Source of the DNA: an uncultured Campylobacterales bacterium
GTDB taxonomy: Bacteria; Campylobacterota; Campylobacteria; Campylobacterales; Arcobacteraceae
Direction: 5' to 3'
DNA: 64,000 bases
Assembly (NCBI GenBank): GCA_938084175.1
Contig: CALKDR010000024.1
Coordinates: 1-64,000, forward strand
Positions within the stretch are counted from its first letter, which is position 1. Each line of letters begins with the position of its first letter. Position numbers and translations under genes: made by a program. Of this stretch, positions 25,243 to 34,212 are shown in pieces. Under the pieces are notes generated by a model. The model saw only the letters and a program-made list of their open reading frames with translations. It did no database searches and had not been told where the DNA came from.

Positions 25243-25428
25243 TATTGTTCCTATATAGTAATATTTTTTGAAAGTATATCAAAATTAGAGGTTAAATATC
25301 TACTTATTAAGAAGAAAATAAAAGCTTTATAATTAATATATAAATATTAATTATAATTAATTATAAGAACTTTTAATAAAAGAAAAAAATAAATAACAAA
25401 TAATCCCCAATAAAGGCTATTTTAGGAC

Positions 25429-25457
25429 TTGACATTAGTAAATCATGTAGATAATAT
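25429..25457 (+). promoter_or_regulatory. Promoter with both -35 (TTGACA) and -10 (TAATAT)
   Basis: A perfect TTGACA at 25429-25434 is followed after 17 bases by TAATAT, with an overlapping TATACT at 25455-25460. This is the only gene start in the window where I see a standard -35. It precedes the DsrE-like gene, which has a strong AAAGGA ribosome site. Confidence 0.6.
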
Positions 25458-25475
25458 ACTAAAAAAGGAAAAAAA

Positions 25476-25955
25476 ATGAAGAAGAATTTAAAAATAATAT
25501 TAATGTTATTACTTGTGCCTTTTGCATTCTCACAAGCAGAAGAAAAGAATGCTTATAAAAAACAAAAAGTTGTTTATCATATTAATTATGACAATAAAAA
25601 ACAACAAAAAGGTGCTTTAGGAAATATCCAAAATCATATAAATGCAGTTGGAGCAGATAACTTAGAAGTAAGAGTTGTTTTACATGGAAATGGTTTATCT
25701 TTATTAGTATTACCAGAAGCTTTAGAAAAGTTAACAAAGTTTAAATCTGCAAATGCTGATGATAATTTTACAGCTAGAATTGATAACTTGAAAAATCAAG
25801 GTGTAGCATTTGATGTTTGTAATAATACAGTAGTAGGAAGAAAAGTTAATATAGATGATGATTTGTATGATGTTTCAGAATCTAATATAGTTCCAAGTGG
25901 AGTTGCTGAATTAGTAAAACTTCAATCAGAAGGTTTTGCTTATATTAAACCATAA
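25476..25955 (+). CDS. Exported DsrE-like protein
   Basis: A 159-residue protein with a Sec signal peptide (about 1-21, ending FSQA) and a DsrE/DsrF-like alpha/beta fold: VVYHINYDNK, then helix, then VRVVLHGNGLSLLV. The conserved cysteine lies at C115 in FDVCNNTV. Cytoplasmic DsrE-like proteins pass persulfide sulfur. This exported type is common in sulfur-oxidising proteobacteria, where its role is less clear. It is divergent from the acidic protein-YeeE pair, so the three genes probably form a sulfur-linked locus. Confidence 0.82.
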   Translation: MKKNLKIILMLLLVPFAFSQAEEKNAYKKQKVVYHINYDNKKQQKGALGNIQNHINAVGADNLEVRVVLHGNGLSLLVLPEALEKLTKFKSANADDNFTARIDNLKNQGVAFDVCNNTVVGRKVNIDDDLYDVSESNIVPSGVAELVKLQSEGFAYIKP

Positions 25956-25971
25956 GTTTTAATCAATAAAT

Positions 25972-25997
25972 AAAAAAGTGGTTTTTACTACTTTTTT
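25972..25997. terminator. Bidirectional terminator
   Basis: AAAAAAGTGGT pairs with ACTACTTTTTT (one G-T wobble) around a 4-base loop, between the convergent DsrE-like and thioesterase genes. It has A and T tracts on both sides. Confidence 0.75.
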
Positions 25998-26428
25998 ATT
26001 ACATAAACTCCATTAAACTGAACACATGTCTCTTTATTCTGAATAATTTTTGATTCAATTTTAATTGATGCACTCTCTTTTCTTTCTAACTTTTTTTTTA
26101 ATATTGATATTTCTTCCTCGCTAGGCTTTTTTGTAAAACATTCTATATCATTTGTTACAGGTTTTAAATATGAATTTTCATTTTTTATAACAACAATATT
26201 CTTACTATCAATATTAAGCTCTTTTACAAGTAACCAACACATACTCCATGCTGAAATAATAGTTATAGTACTTAAACTTCCACCAAATGCAGTTCCTTTA
26301 TCATTTACATTTATATTTAAAGGTGCGGTAGTTTGTAGGTTTTTATTATCATACTTTTTTATTTTTAATTGCATTAATTTAGTCATTGGTATTTCATTGT
26401 GTAATTTTTCTTGTAGTTCTAGAATCAA
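25988..26428 (-). CDS. YiiD C-terminal-type hotdog thioesterase
   Basis: A 146-residue protein matching the putative thioesterase domain found at the C-terminus of YiiD. It has a hotdog-fold pattern: the long helix in GTAFGGSLSTITIISAWSMCW after the strand LQTTAPLNINVNDK, then VIKNENSYLKPV. It probably hydrolyses an acyl-CoA or acyl-carrier thioester, but the substrate is unknown. It stands alone. The start is not backed by a strong ribosome site (AAAAAAGGATTATC is the nearest). Confidence 0.78.
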   Translation of the reverse strand: MILELQEKLHNEIPMTKLMQLKIKKYDNKNLQTTAPLNINVNDKGTAFGGSLSTITIISAWSMCWLLVKELNIDSKNIVVIKNENSYLKPVTNDIECFTKKPSEEEISILKKKLERKESASIKIESKIIQNKETCVQFNGVYVIKK

Positions 26429-26772
26429 GATAATCCTTTTTTATATTGTTGACAAATTATAATCATAAAGTCTTAAAATTATGCATAGATGAAAGAACAA
26501 AAATTGTACAGTAAGTTTAAAATAAATGAGATTTAATGAAGTGAAAATAAAAGTGTGTATAAAAGTAGCTATTATTAAGTGAATACAATAATCTTATAAA
26601 GCACCTAATAATCAATGTTTGTTAAGGGTTTTATAGTTTAAATTATTTGTGAATGTAACTTTTATTTACAAAATAAAGAACTTGTACATGTGTTTACAAT
26701 AATTGTACATATATATTTTATGCTTTATGATATAATTTGTGCAATAAAATTAAATCAAATAGGAGACAATAT
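26429..26772. other. 344-base upstream region of acnB with TGTACA repeats
   Basis: No gene is seen here. It holds the acnB promoter and three copies of TTGTACA: at 26504-26510, 26682-26688 and 26703-26709. The last two are 21 bases apart, that is two helical turns on the same DNA face, and the closest lies where a -35 element would be. A regulator binding site is likely, but the regulator is unknown. Confidence 0.55.
26731..26736 (+). promoter_or_regulatory. -10 element (TATAAT) of acnB
   Basis: TATGATATAATTTGTGC gives a start of transcription near 26743. That fixes the protein start downstream, at 26773. Confidence 0.65.
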
Positions 26773-29346
26773 ATGAGTTTATTAGTAGATTACAAAGCAC
26801 ATGCACAAGAAAGAGAAAATGAAGGTGGATTACCTCCATTAGCATTAACTCCTGAGCAAGTTGCTGATTTAGTAGAATTATTAAAAGCTGATACAGTTGC
26901 TGAATCTGAGTATGTATTAGATTTATTCAACAACAAAATTAACCCAGGTGTTGATGACGCTGCTTATGTTAAAGCTGCATTCTTAAATGATGTAGTTCAA
27001 GGTAATACAGCATGTTCAGTAATTTCAAAAGTTCAAGCTGTTGAAATTTTAGGAACAATGATGGGTGGATTTAATGTTACTCCATTAATCGAAGCACTTA
27101 AAATTGATGAAGTAGCAGATGCTGCTGCAACTCAATTAAAAAATACAATTTTAGTATATGATTCATTTAATGATGTTAAAGATTTAATGGATGCTGGAAA
27201 CGCACATGCAAAATCAGTTATCGAATCTTGGGCAAATGCTGAATGGTTTACAAATAAACCAGCTTTAGATGAAGAAATGACTCTTACTGTTTATAAAATT
27301 CCTGGTGAAACAAATACAGATGATTTATCTCCTGCAACTGTTGCATTTACTAGATCTGATATTCCATTACATGCAACTGCAATGTTACAATCTAGAATGG
27401 AAGATCCATTAAACAAAATGATTGAACTTAAAGAAAAAGGTCATCCTTTAGCATACGTTGGTGATGTTGTTGGTACTGGTTCTTCAAGAAAATCTGGAAT
27501 TAACTCAGTTCAATGGCACATGGGTAGAGATATTCCAGGTGTTCCTAATAAAAGAACAGGTGGTGTTGTAATTGGTTCTATTATTGCTCCAATTTTCTTC
27601 AATACTGCAGAAGATTCAGGATGTTTACCAATTGAAGCTCCTGTTGATGCTTTAGAAACTGGTGATGTTATTACAGTTAAACCATACGCTGGTGTAATTG
27701 AAAAAGACGGTGTTGTTGTTTCTGAATTTGATTTAGCTCCAAACACATTAACTGATGAAATGAGAGCAGGTGGAAGAATTCCATTAATTATTGGTAAAGG
27801 TCTTACTGTAAAAGCTAGAGAAGCTTTAGGTTTAGATGCAAGTGATGCATTTATTGCTCCTTCTCAACCTGCTGATAACGGTAAAGGATTTACTCAAGCA
27901 CAAAAAATGGTTGGACGTGCTTGTGGTATTGAAGGTGTTAAACCTGGTATGTACGTTGAGCCAATTGCAACAACTGTTGGATCTCAAGATACAACTGGAC
28001 CAATGACTAGAGATGAGATTAAAGAACTTGCAGCGCTTTCTTTTGGTGCTGATATGGTTATGCAATCATTCTGTCATACAGCTGCTTACCCAAAACCAGC
28101 AGATATTAAATTAAGACATACTTTACCTGAGTTTATTTCTTCAAGAGGTGGAGTTACATTAAGACCAGGTGATGGTGTTATTCACTCATGGTTAAATAGA
28201 TTATGTTTACCAGATACTGTTGGTACTGGTGGAGATTCTCATACTAGATTCCCAATTGGTATTTCATTCCCAGCTGGTTCTGGACTAATTGCATTTGCTG
28301 GTGTTACTGGTTCTATGCCTTTAACTATGCCTGAGTCTGTACTTGTTAAATTCAAAGGTGAAATGCAACCTGGAATTACTTTAAGAGATTTAGTTAACGC
28401 TATTCCTTACCAAGCTATTCAAGATGGTTTATTAACTGTTGAGAAAAAAGGTAAGAAAAATGTATTCGCTGGAACAATTATTGAAATTACTGGATTACCA
28501 GACTTAAAAGTTGAGCAAGCATTCGAATTATCAGATTCTGCAGCAGAAAGATCAGCAGCAGCTTGTTCTGTTCAATTAGATAAAGAACCAATCATTGAGT
28601 ACTTATCTTCAAACATCGCTTTAATTGAAAAGATGATCGAAGAAGGTTACGAAGATGCTAGAACTTTACAAAGAAGAGCAGATAAAATGAGAGAATGGAT
28701 TGCTAATCCAGAGTTATTAACTCCAGATGCAGATGCGCAATATGCACAAGTAATCGAAATTGATTTAAATACAATTACAGAACCAATCTTAGCTTGTCCA
28801 AATGATCCAGATGATGTTGATACATTAACTAACATTTTAGCTGACGATAAAAGAATCAAGAATATTGATGAAGTATTCGTAGGTTCTTGTATGACTAATA
28901 TTGGATTATTTAGAGCACTTGGTGAAGTACTTAAAGGTGAAGGTGAAGTTCCAACTAAATTATGGGTTGCACCACCAACAAAAATGGATAAAGAACAATT
29001 AACTGAAGAAGGGTACTACTCAATCTTCGCAGCTGCGGGTGCAAGATTAGAAATTCCTGGATGTTCATTATGTATGGGTAACCAAGCGGCAGTATCTGAA
29101 GGTGCAGCTGTATTCTCTACATCTACAAGAAACTTTGATAATAGATTAGGAAAAGGTTCTCAAGTTTATCTTGGATCTGCTGAAGTTGCTGCAGTTGCTG
29201 CATTATTAGGAAGACTTCCAACAAAAGCTGAGTACATGGAAATTGTACCTAAGAAAATTACAGAACAAAACAAAGAGGGTGTTTATAAATACTTAAACTT
29301 CCACGAAGTTACTTCTGATCAATTAACAAACTTAGTTCACTCTTAA
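26773..29346 (+). CDS. acnB: Aconitate hydratase B (bifunctional with 2-methylisocitrate dehydratase)
   Basis: A TCA-cycle enzyme interconverting citrate and isocitrate through a [4Fe-4S] cluster. The protein is 857 residues, the normal size. The AcnB layout is clear: an N-terminal HEAT-like region, then the swivelling domain ([31 protein letters not shown]), then the catalytic part with [11 protein letters not shown] and cluster cysteines in GSCMTNIG and [11 protein letters not shown] chose the ATG at 26773 because AGGAG lies 7-8 bases before it. The TTG further upstream in frame (26737) touches the -10 element and cannot be translated from this promoter. Codon use is noticeably optimised. 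A perfect hairpin follows. Confidence 0.97.
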   Translation: MSLLVDYKAHAQERENEGGLPPLALTPEQVADLVELLKADTVAESEYVLDLFNNKINPGVDDAAYVKAAFLNDVVQGNTACSVISKVQAVEILGTMMGGFNVTPLIEALKIDEVADAAATQLKNTILVYDSFNDVKDLMDAGNAHAKSVIESWANAEWFTNKPALDEEMTLTVYKIPGETNTDDLSPATVAFTRSDIPLHATAMLQSRMEDPLNKMIELKEKGHPLAYVGDVVGTGSSRKSGINSVQWHMGRDIPGVPNKRTGGVVIGSIIAPIFFNTAEDSGCLPIEAPVDALETGDVITVKPYAGVIEKDGVVVSEFDLAPNTLTDEMRAGGRIPLIIGKGLTVKAREALGLDASDAFIAPSQPADNGKGFTQAQKMVGRACGIEGVKPGMYVEPIATTVGSQDTTGPMTRDEIKELAALSFGADMVMQSFCHTAAYPKPADIKLRHTLPEFISSRGGVTLRPGDGVIHSWLNRLCLPDTVGTGGDSHTRFPIGISFPAGSGLIAFAGVTGSMPLTMPESVLVKFKGEMQPGITLRDLVNAIPYQAIQDGLLTVEKKGKKNVFAGTIIEITGLPDLKVEQAFELSDSAAERSAAACSVQLDKEPIIEYLSSNIALIEKMIEEGYEDARTLQRRADKMREWIANPELLTPDADAQYAQVIEIDLNTITEPILACPNDPDDVDTLTNILADDKRIKNIDEVFVGSCMTNIGLFRALGEVLKGEGEVPTKLWVAPPTKMDKEQLTEEGYYSIFAAAGARLEIPGCSLCMGNQAAVSEGAAVFSTSTRNFDNRLGKGSQVYLGSAEVAAVAALLGRLPTKAEYMEIVPKKITEQNKEGVYKYLNFHEVTSDQLTNLVHS

Positions 29347-29356
29347 GAACTATTTA

Positions 29357-29382
29357 ATCAAGCTAGGAACTCCTAGCTTGAT
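29357..29382 (+). terminator. acnB terminator hairpin
   Basis: ATCAAGCTAGG pairs exactly with CCTAGCTTGAT around AACT, 10 bases after the acnB stop codon. Confidence 0.75.
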
Positions 29383-29486
29383 ATTTACTCCAAAATCACA
29401 CTTTTTAAAATATACTAGCACTAACAAAGATCATTAATAAGATTATTAAAATAGCTTATACTATAATGTAAGTCTTAAAGTATTAA

Positions 29487-30915
29487 CATAAATGTATAAA
29501 AATATCTATTTTATTACCCAATGAAGATTGATCAATTACAAGTAAAAATTATGCTATTTCAAAAGATTTAAATGAAGCAATTGATGATGCTTTCAACCCA
29601 AAACTTTTAAGTAAAATTGACATTTTAAAATGTAATGAGTATATTGCTTTAAATCGTATTTCAATTGGTGATATGCATGGAATGAACAGATTAGATTATA
29701 ATAATCTTAAAAACATTATATTTAGAAGTTATAATTTAACTACTTCAAAAGATTATTCAATAAAAACATCAGTCTCTGGAATTACTATTCTTGAGCATTC
29801 TTCTATTTCAAATCAAGAATCAGCCATTAGAGATGAATTATCTATCCATTTAGGTAGAACTCTTCTTGATATTGTTAAAAATGATGAGAATAAAGTAGAA
29901 GAGAAAGATTTAATAAAGTTAAATTCTTTACCAAAAGCTGAAGTTAGTAGTATATTAATTGGTGGCAAACTACCTGTATTTAAAAAAGCAAGTGATGAGG
30001 ATTTTAAAGATTTATTAGTAAGTTTAAAAGAGAGTGCTAGTTTTTCTTATACTTATTTAACTTTAATGATTATAAGTACATTATTAGCTACTACAGGACT
30101 TTTTGCAAACTCATCACCTGTAATTCATAGGTGCTATGATTTTAGCTCCTTTAATGGCTCCTATAATATCTTTATCAATGGGAGTTGTTCGTGCAGATGC
30201 TTTTTTATTAAGTAAGAGTGCTAAAACATTAATTTTTGGTATTTTTATGGCTTTACTCTTTTCTAGTATTTTTACTATGTTTATTCCCTTGGAGCAAATA
30301 ACTTCAGAAATGCAAGGAAGATTAAATCCTAATTTATTAGATTTAATGGTTGCAATATTTTCAGGAATAGCAGGTGCTTATGCTACTTCAAAAGAAGAGG
30401 TTAGTAAATCACTTGCAGGTGTTGCAATTGCTGTTGCTTTAGTACCACCTTTAAGTGTTACAGGAATAGGAATTGGACTTGCAAATTTTGATGTAATATA
30501 TGGTTCTTTTTTATTGTTTATAACAAACTTAGTTGGAATTACATTAAGTGCAGCTTTTACTTTTATGGTATTAGGATTTGCTCCTATTAAAAGAGCTAAA
30601 AAAGGTATTTTTTATACTTCAATTTTAATGGCTTTAATTGCAATTCCATTAGTACTATCTTTTATGCAAGTTGTACAAAAAAATGACTACTTTAATAAAC
30701 TAAATAACATTAAATATTTAGAAATCAATAAAGAAAAAATAGAATTAAATATTCAATCTTTAGAAAATAAAAAGACTGCGATTTTTATAAATATAGAAGT
30801 AGTTTCAAATAAGCATCTATCATTAGAAGATTACAATTTTATTAAAGAAAAATTAGAAGAAACAGTTAATAAAAAAACAGTTTTAAAAATTATACCAATA
30901 ATAGAAATAGACTAA
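29487..30915 (+). pseudogene. DUF389 (TIGR00341-type) membrane protein, broken
   Basis: The region encodes a DUF389 integral membrane protein in two frames. The first half (29532-30125) gives a soluble N-terminal domain and the first helix, ending LFANSSPV. The frame then shifts, and the second half continues IIGAMILAPLMAPIISLSMG and the remaining helices to 30915. One extra base, the C at 30126, accounts for the shift: removing it restores PVIIGAMI. Upstream, the same frame holds a TGA at 29529-29531 (in NED-stop-SITSKNYA, probably once TGG) and no usable start codon. Two separate lesions argue for a real pseudogene, although a sequence error could explain either one alone. Confidence 0.8.
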
Positions 30916-31294
30916 AAACTATTAGTAGGGCAGGGTATATTGATGAATTTTATTTCATATATCAGCTCTTTACTAAAAAATTACAAATCCTAAATAAATC
31001 ATTGAAAAATCAAAATATAAAATATATACATAATGTTAATAATATAAATACCTATTAGATATTTATGTTATGTACATATTTACTCTACAGATACCTAAAA
31101 TAAGGTTCTACAGAAAAAATAATTTTTTGAAAAAATTGAAAAAATAAAAAGATCAATTAAGCTTCTTTATTTATACTAAAAGTATAACATATTGTATAAA
31201 TATTAACTTTATTAAAATTTATACTTATTTCATATGAAAAGAAATATAAAATCTCAATATGCTAGAATGTAAAAAACTAAGGTAGGTTAAAATT
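30916..31294. other. 379-base A+T-rich spacer
   Basis: I see no gene, tRNA or convincing terminator here. Imperfect inverted A/T stretches occur near 30938-30963. Close to the right end, TAGAAT at 31263-31268 is a plausible -10 for the next gene, which has an AAGGTAGG ribosome site. Confidence 0.5.
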
Positions 31295-31711
31295 ATGATT
31301 AAAACAACTCATGAAATCTCAAATGAAGATGGATATATTAAATACAACTATTTTGAAATTCATCCAGATTTAGAGGCAATAATTGCAGATGATTATTATA
31401 CTTATGCAACAAAAGATTTTAAAAAACAAGAACATTGTGAGGCTTTATATAAGAAGAATTTTTATGATAAGTATGACAAGGTAACACAGCAAATAGTTTT
31501 TGAAAAGTATATAGATAACGAAGATTTTAAAGCTAAAGCTATGTTTATTTATTCAATAATTGATGCTAATAAATACAAAGAATTTGTAGAGTTAAATCAA
31601 GAGATTAATAATCCAAATGAGCTTACTTTAACTTATAGTGTTTTAGATAGTTCTGGAGTTAAAATTGCTATTTATAATTTAACTATAGTTGATATTTCTT
31701 TTGTTTTTTAA
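31295..31711 (+). CDS. Hypothetical acidic soluble protein
   Basis: A 138-residue protein that I do not recognise. It is rich in Tyr, Asp and Lys, with an alternating strand pattern at both ends (YIKYNYFEIHPDLEAII and LTYSVLDSSGVKIAIYNLT) and a helical middle. It has no membrane segment, signal peptide or catalytic motif. The start is supported by AAGGTAGG 8 bases upstream and a TAGAAT -10. It ends 80 bases before thiI, which has its own promoter. Confidence 0.6.
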   Translation: MIKTTHEISNEDGYIKYNYFEIHPDLEAIIADDYYTYATKDFKKQEHCEALYKKNFYDKYDKVTQQIVFEKYIDNEDFKAKAMFIYSIIDANKYKEFVELNQEINNPNELTLTYSVLDSSGVKIAIYNLTIVDISFVF

Positions 31712-31753
31712 CAAAGTATTTATTTAATACTTATTGATTTAAATCTCTTATGC

Positions 31754-31759
31754 TATAAT
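31754..31759 (+). promoter_or_regulatory. -10 element (TATAAT) of thiI
   Basis: GCTATAATTGCG lies 33 bases before the ATG. The same TATAATTGCG context occurs before the gene at 41714. Confidence 0.6.
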
Positions 31760-31791
31760 TGCGATTATATAAAAGATAAGGTAAATATATT

Positions 31792-33252
31792 ATGGAAAAA
31801 CCAGAAGTAGAAACACAGAAATTTATAGTGAAATTTTTCCCAGAAATTATGATTAAAGGTTCAACTGCAAAAAGACAGATGATTAACCAACTTTACAATA
31901 ATCTTAAAAAGATTTTAACTAGAATTAATGAAGAGATTTCAATAAAAAAGTTTTTTGATAAAATTGAAGTTGTGTGTCCTATTGATGTAGTTACTGAAGT
32001 TAGATTATCATTATTACAAACACCTGGTGTTCAAATTCTTCTTGAGGCATTGCAGTTTACAAAAATAACTACACTAGATCAAATAAAAGTTATAGTAAAT
32101 GAAAATACTCGTAATCAAATAATTGGTAAGTCTTTTGTTGTTAGAGTTAAGCGTTCAGGAACACATGACTTTAAATCTGTTGATGTAGAAAAAACTGTTG
32201 GCGGATATATGCTTGCTAATAATGATACAAAAGGTGTTAGTTTAAAAAATGCAGAAGCTGTTATTAACATTGAACTTTTTGATAATCAATTAAATATCAT
32301 TACATTAAAACATAAAGGTTTAGGTGGATTTCCAATAGGAACACAAGGTGAAGTTTTATCTTTAATGTCAGGTGGTTTTGACTCTACAGTTGCTTCTTAT
32401 CTTACTATGAAAAGAGGAATAAAAACACACTTTATTTTCTTTAACTTAGGTGGTGTTGCACATGAAATTGGTGTAAAACAAGTAGCTTTATATCTTTGGA
32501 ACAAATTTGGATCTTCACATAATATAACATTTGTATCTGTTCCTTTTGATGATGTAATTACAGAGTTATTCAGATCAACAGTCGATTCATATATGGGAAT
32601 TACATTAAAAAGATTAATGGTTAAAGCTTCTGAAAAAATTGCTGATGATATGGGAATTGATTCTTTATTAACAGGTGAAAGCATTGGTCAAGTTGCTAGT
32701 CAAACATTGAGAAACTTAGCTTTGATTGATCAATTTACTAATAAACTGATTTTAAGACCATTGTCTGTTATGCATAAAACTGAAATTATGGATATTGCAA
32801 ATGATATTGGTACTAGAAGATTTGCTGAAACTATGCCAGAATATTGTGGCGTTATTTCAAAAAATCCTAATATCCACGGTTCTTTTAAGAGAATGGAAGA
32901 AGAATCAAGAAAGTTTGATTATAAAGTTTTAGATAAAGCAGTTGAAAATGCGCTTAGCTTACGAATTCATGAGATTGAAAATGATATTTCACAAATTGCA
33001 GAAATAGAAACAGTTAGTGATTTAAGTAGTGGTGATTATACTATTATTGATATTAGACAAGGTGATGAAAAACTTGAAGTTGAATGTGAAACTATAAAAA
33101 TTCCATTTTTTAAACTAAAAAGTGAATTTAAAAAACTGCCGCAAGACAAAGAATATTTATTCTACTGTGATAAAGGTATTTTAAGCCAGTTAAATGCCCA
33201 ATACTTAAAAGATGCAGAGAACTTTACAAATATAAGAGTTTATAGACCATAA
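31792..33252 (+). CDS. thiI: tRNA 4-thiouridine synthetase / thiamine sulfur-transfer protein ThiI
   Basis: Makes s4U at position 8 of tRNA and can supply sulfur for the thiamine thiazole ring. The 486-residue protein has the full three-part layout. A ferredoxin-like/THUMP region occupies about 1-165. The PP-loop ATPase carries SGGFDST at residue 193, and CysC352 lies in PEYCGVIS. A C-terminal rhodanese domain carries the persulfide cysteine C459 in EYLFYCDKG. C352 and C459 correspond to the two redox-active cysteines of the E. coli enzyme. A 14-bp terminator hairpin follows directly. Confidence 0.96.
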   Translation: MEKPEVETQKFIVKFFPEIMIKGSTAKRQMINQLYNNLKKILTRINEEISIKKFFDKIEVVCPIDVVTEVRLSLLQTPGVQILLEALQFTKITTLDQIKVIVNENTRNQIIGKSFVVRVKRSGTHDFKSVDVEKTVGGYMLANNDTKGVSLKNAEAVINIELFDNQLNIITLKHKGLGGFPIGTQGEVLSLMSGGFDSTVASYLTMKRGIKTHFIFFNLGGVAHEIGVKQVALYLWNKFGSSHNITFVSVPFDDVITELFRSTVDSYMGITLKRLMVKASEKIADDMGIDSLLTGESIGQVASQTLRNLALIDQFTNKLILRPLSVMHKTEIMDIANDIGTRRFAETMPEYCGVISKNPNIHGSFKRMEEESRKFDYKVLDKAVENALSLRIHEIENDISQIAEIETVSDLSSGDYTIIDIRQGDEKLEVECETIKIPFFKLKSEFKKLPQDKEYLFYCDKGILSQLNAQYLKDAENFTNIRVYRP

Positions 33253-33259
33253 CTCTTAT

Positions 33260-33290
33260 TTCTAAGATGTAAAAAGTTTACATCTTAGAA
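33260..33290 (+). terminator. thiI terminator hairpin
   Basis: TTCTAAGATGTAAA at 33260-33273 pairs perfectly over 14 bp with 33277-33290 around a 3-base loop, 7 bases after the stop codon. Confidence 0.75.
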
Positions 33291-33362
33291 TATGAATAAA
33301 AATAGATAAATACAAACTCCCATAAATGAACTAAGAGTTAAGCCTTGATTAAAAAGCACTTA

Positions 33363-33659
33363 CTAATCTTTGTTTTGTTTTTTTATTGCATTTTCAATTA
33401 TAATAAAACCAAATGGTATTAATGAATATACAAATAATTGAAAGCCTAAACCTTTATTCCACTTGCATTTAAGCATTACATGAAATAAAGCCATACAAAA
33501 CAGTATAAATAGTATACCATGTCCCATTCCCACAAGTTTTACAGGATAAGGGTTATCTCCTAAGTATTTAATAGGCATTGCTATAAATACTAATAATAAA
33601 TATGAAAGACCTTCTATAATCGAAATAAGTCTAAATCGTTTGAATGCTGTGTTTAACAT
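33363..33659 (-). CDS. DUF3817 family membrane protein
   Basis: A 98-residue inner-membrane protein with three predicted helices (about 11-29, 44-63, 73-90). The DUF3817 pattern is visible: RLISIIEGLSYLLLVFIAMP, then KYLGDNPYPVKLVGMGHGILF. The function of the family is unknown. It has AAAGGA before the ATG and a TATAAT at 33686-33691. It lies in a patch of tiny membrane protein genes. Confidence 0.82.
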   Translation of the reverse strand: MLNTAFKRFRLISIIEGLSYLLLVFIAMPIKYLGDNPYPVKLVGMGHGILFILFCMALFHVMLKCKWNKGLGFQLFVYSLIPFGFIIIENAIKKQNKD

Positions 33660-33685
33660 TTTATTCCTTTAAATTTTTGAATTTG

Positions 33686-33691
33686 ATTATA
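33686..33691 (-). promoter_or_regulatory. -10 element (TATAAT) of the DUF3817 gene
   Basis: Minus-strand CATATAAT lies 27 bases before the ATG at 33659. Confidence 0.45.
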
Positions 33692-33761
33692 TGAAAAAAT
33701 AGTTAATGATTAACTAAATATTAGGGTTTAAGTATATACAATTATAGAAAAGAGTTAATCT

Positions 33762-33839
33762 ATGAATTCAAGCAAAATTGTCTTTGCCTTATTAGTGTTA
33801 TATATTTTAGCAGATATTTTAAAAACATATTTCTTTTAA
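33762..33839 (+). CDS. 25-residue single-helix membrane protein
   Basis: A very short reading frame: MNSSKIVFALLVLYILAD followed by ILKTYFF. It has polar residues at the start, one hydrophobic helix (about 6-20) containing one Asp, and a Lys near the end, typical of bacterial membrane microproteins. Support comes from an AAAGAG ribosome site about 8 bases upstream, a TACAAT -10 a little earlier, and a hairpin that begins at its stop codon. It lies between two other small membrane protein genes. No homologue is known to me. Without conservation data the call stays moderate. Confidence 0.5.
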   Translation: MNSSKIVFALLVLYILADILKTYFF

Positions 33840-33876
33840 AAAAGAAAGAAGAACTAGTCTTCTTACTTTTTTAAAT
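33836..33876. terminator. Bidirectional terminator between the 25-residue ORF and the DUF2892 gene
   Basis: AAAAAAG(A)AAGAAGA pairs with TCTTCTT(A)CTTTTTT around a short loop containing CTAG. It has A/T tracts on both sides and meets both convergent stop codons. Confidence 0.65.
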
Positions 33877-34051
33877 CACATTTCTTTGAGATTATACAAG
33901 CCGGGCAAAAGTTAGTTAATCCTGCAACTAATGGAATTAATCCTAAATAAAACCACACATTTCCTGTATAAAAGCCAATTGCAATTAATACAAGTCCTAA
34001 TATAATTCTTAATGGTCTACATACCATTCTCATCTTTTCGAAAATATTCAT
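33863..34051 (-). CDS. DUF2892 / YgaP-like small membrane protein
   Basis: A 62-residue protein with two closely spaced membrane helices (about 14-28 and 30-46) and the DUF2892 pattern: RPLRIILGLVLIAIGF, then GLIPLVAGLTNFCPAC. The CPAC pair and a further Cys near the C-terminus match the membrane part of rhodanese YgaP, here without the rhodanese domain. It may bind thiol or sulfur species at the membrane, but this is not established. An AAGGAAAA ribosome site precedes the ATG. Confidence 0.8.
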   Translation of the reverse strand: MNIFEKMRMVCRPLRIILGLVLIAIGFYTGNVWFYLGLIPLVAGLTNFCPACIISKKCDLKK

Positions 34052-34174
34052 AAGTTTTCCTTATCATTTAGTTAATTTTTTTATAATTATATCTTATGAA
34101 ACTTAATAAGACTTATACTTATTAAAAAGTCTAATATATAGACATGAATCAAGTACTTATATTTTTTTAAGTGA

Positions 34175-34180
34175 TATAAT
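34175..34180 (+). promoter_or_regulatory. -10 element (TATAAT) of the ClC gene
   Basis: GTGATATAAT lies 33 bases before the ATG at 34213. Confidence 0.45.
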
Positions 34181-34212
34181 AAACAAATATTATATAAATC
34201 AAAAGTTTTATC

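Noticed and set aside
25321-25380. A+T-rich stretch with repeated ATTAATTATA as a possible replication origin
   Set aside because: No DnaA-box cluster and no dnaA/dnaN neighbour. It is ordinary spacer.
26737-26772. TTG at 26737 as an N-terminal extension of acnB
   Set aside because: It begins at the base after the -10 hexamer, upstream of the expected transcript start, and AGGAG points to the ATG at 26773.
27510-28065. Open frames of 77-78 codons on the strand opposite acnB
   Set aside because: They lie wholly inside acnB, have no ribosome site, and their residue pattern follows the codon bias of the gene on the other strand.
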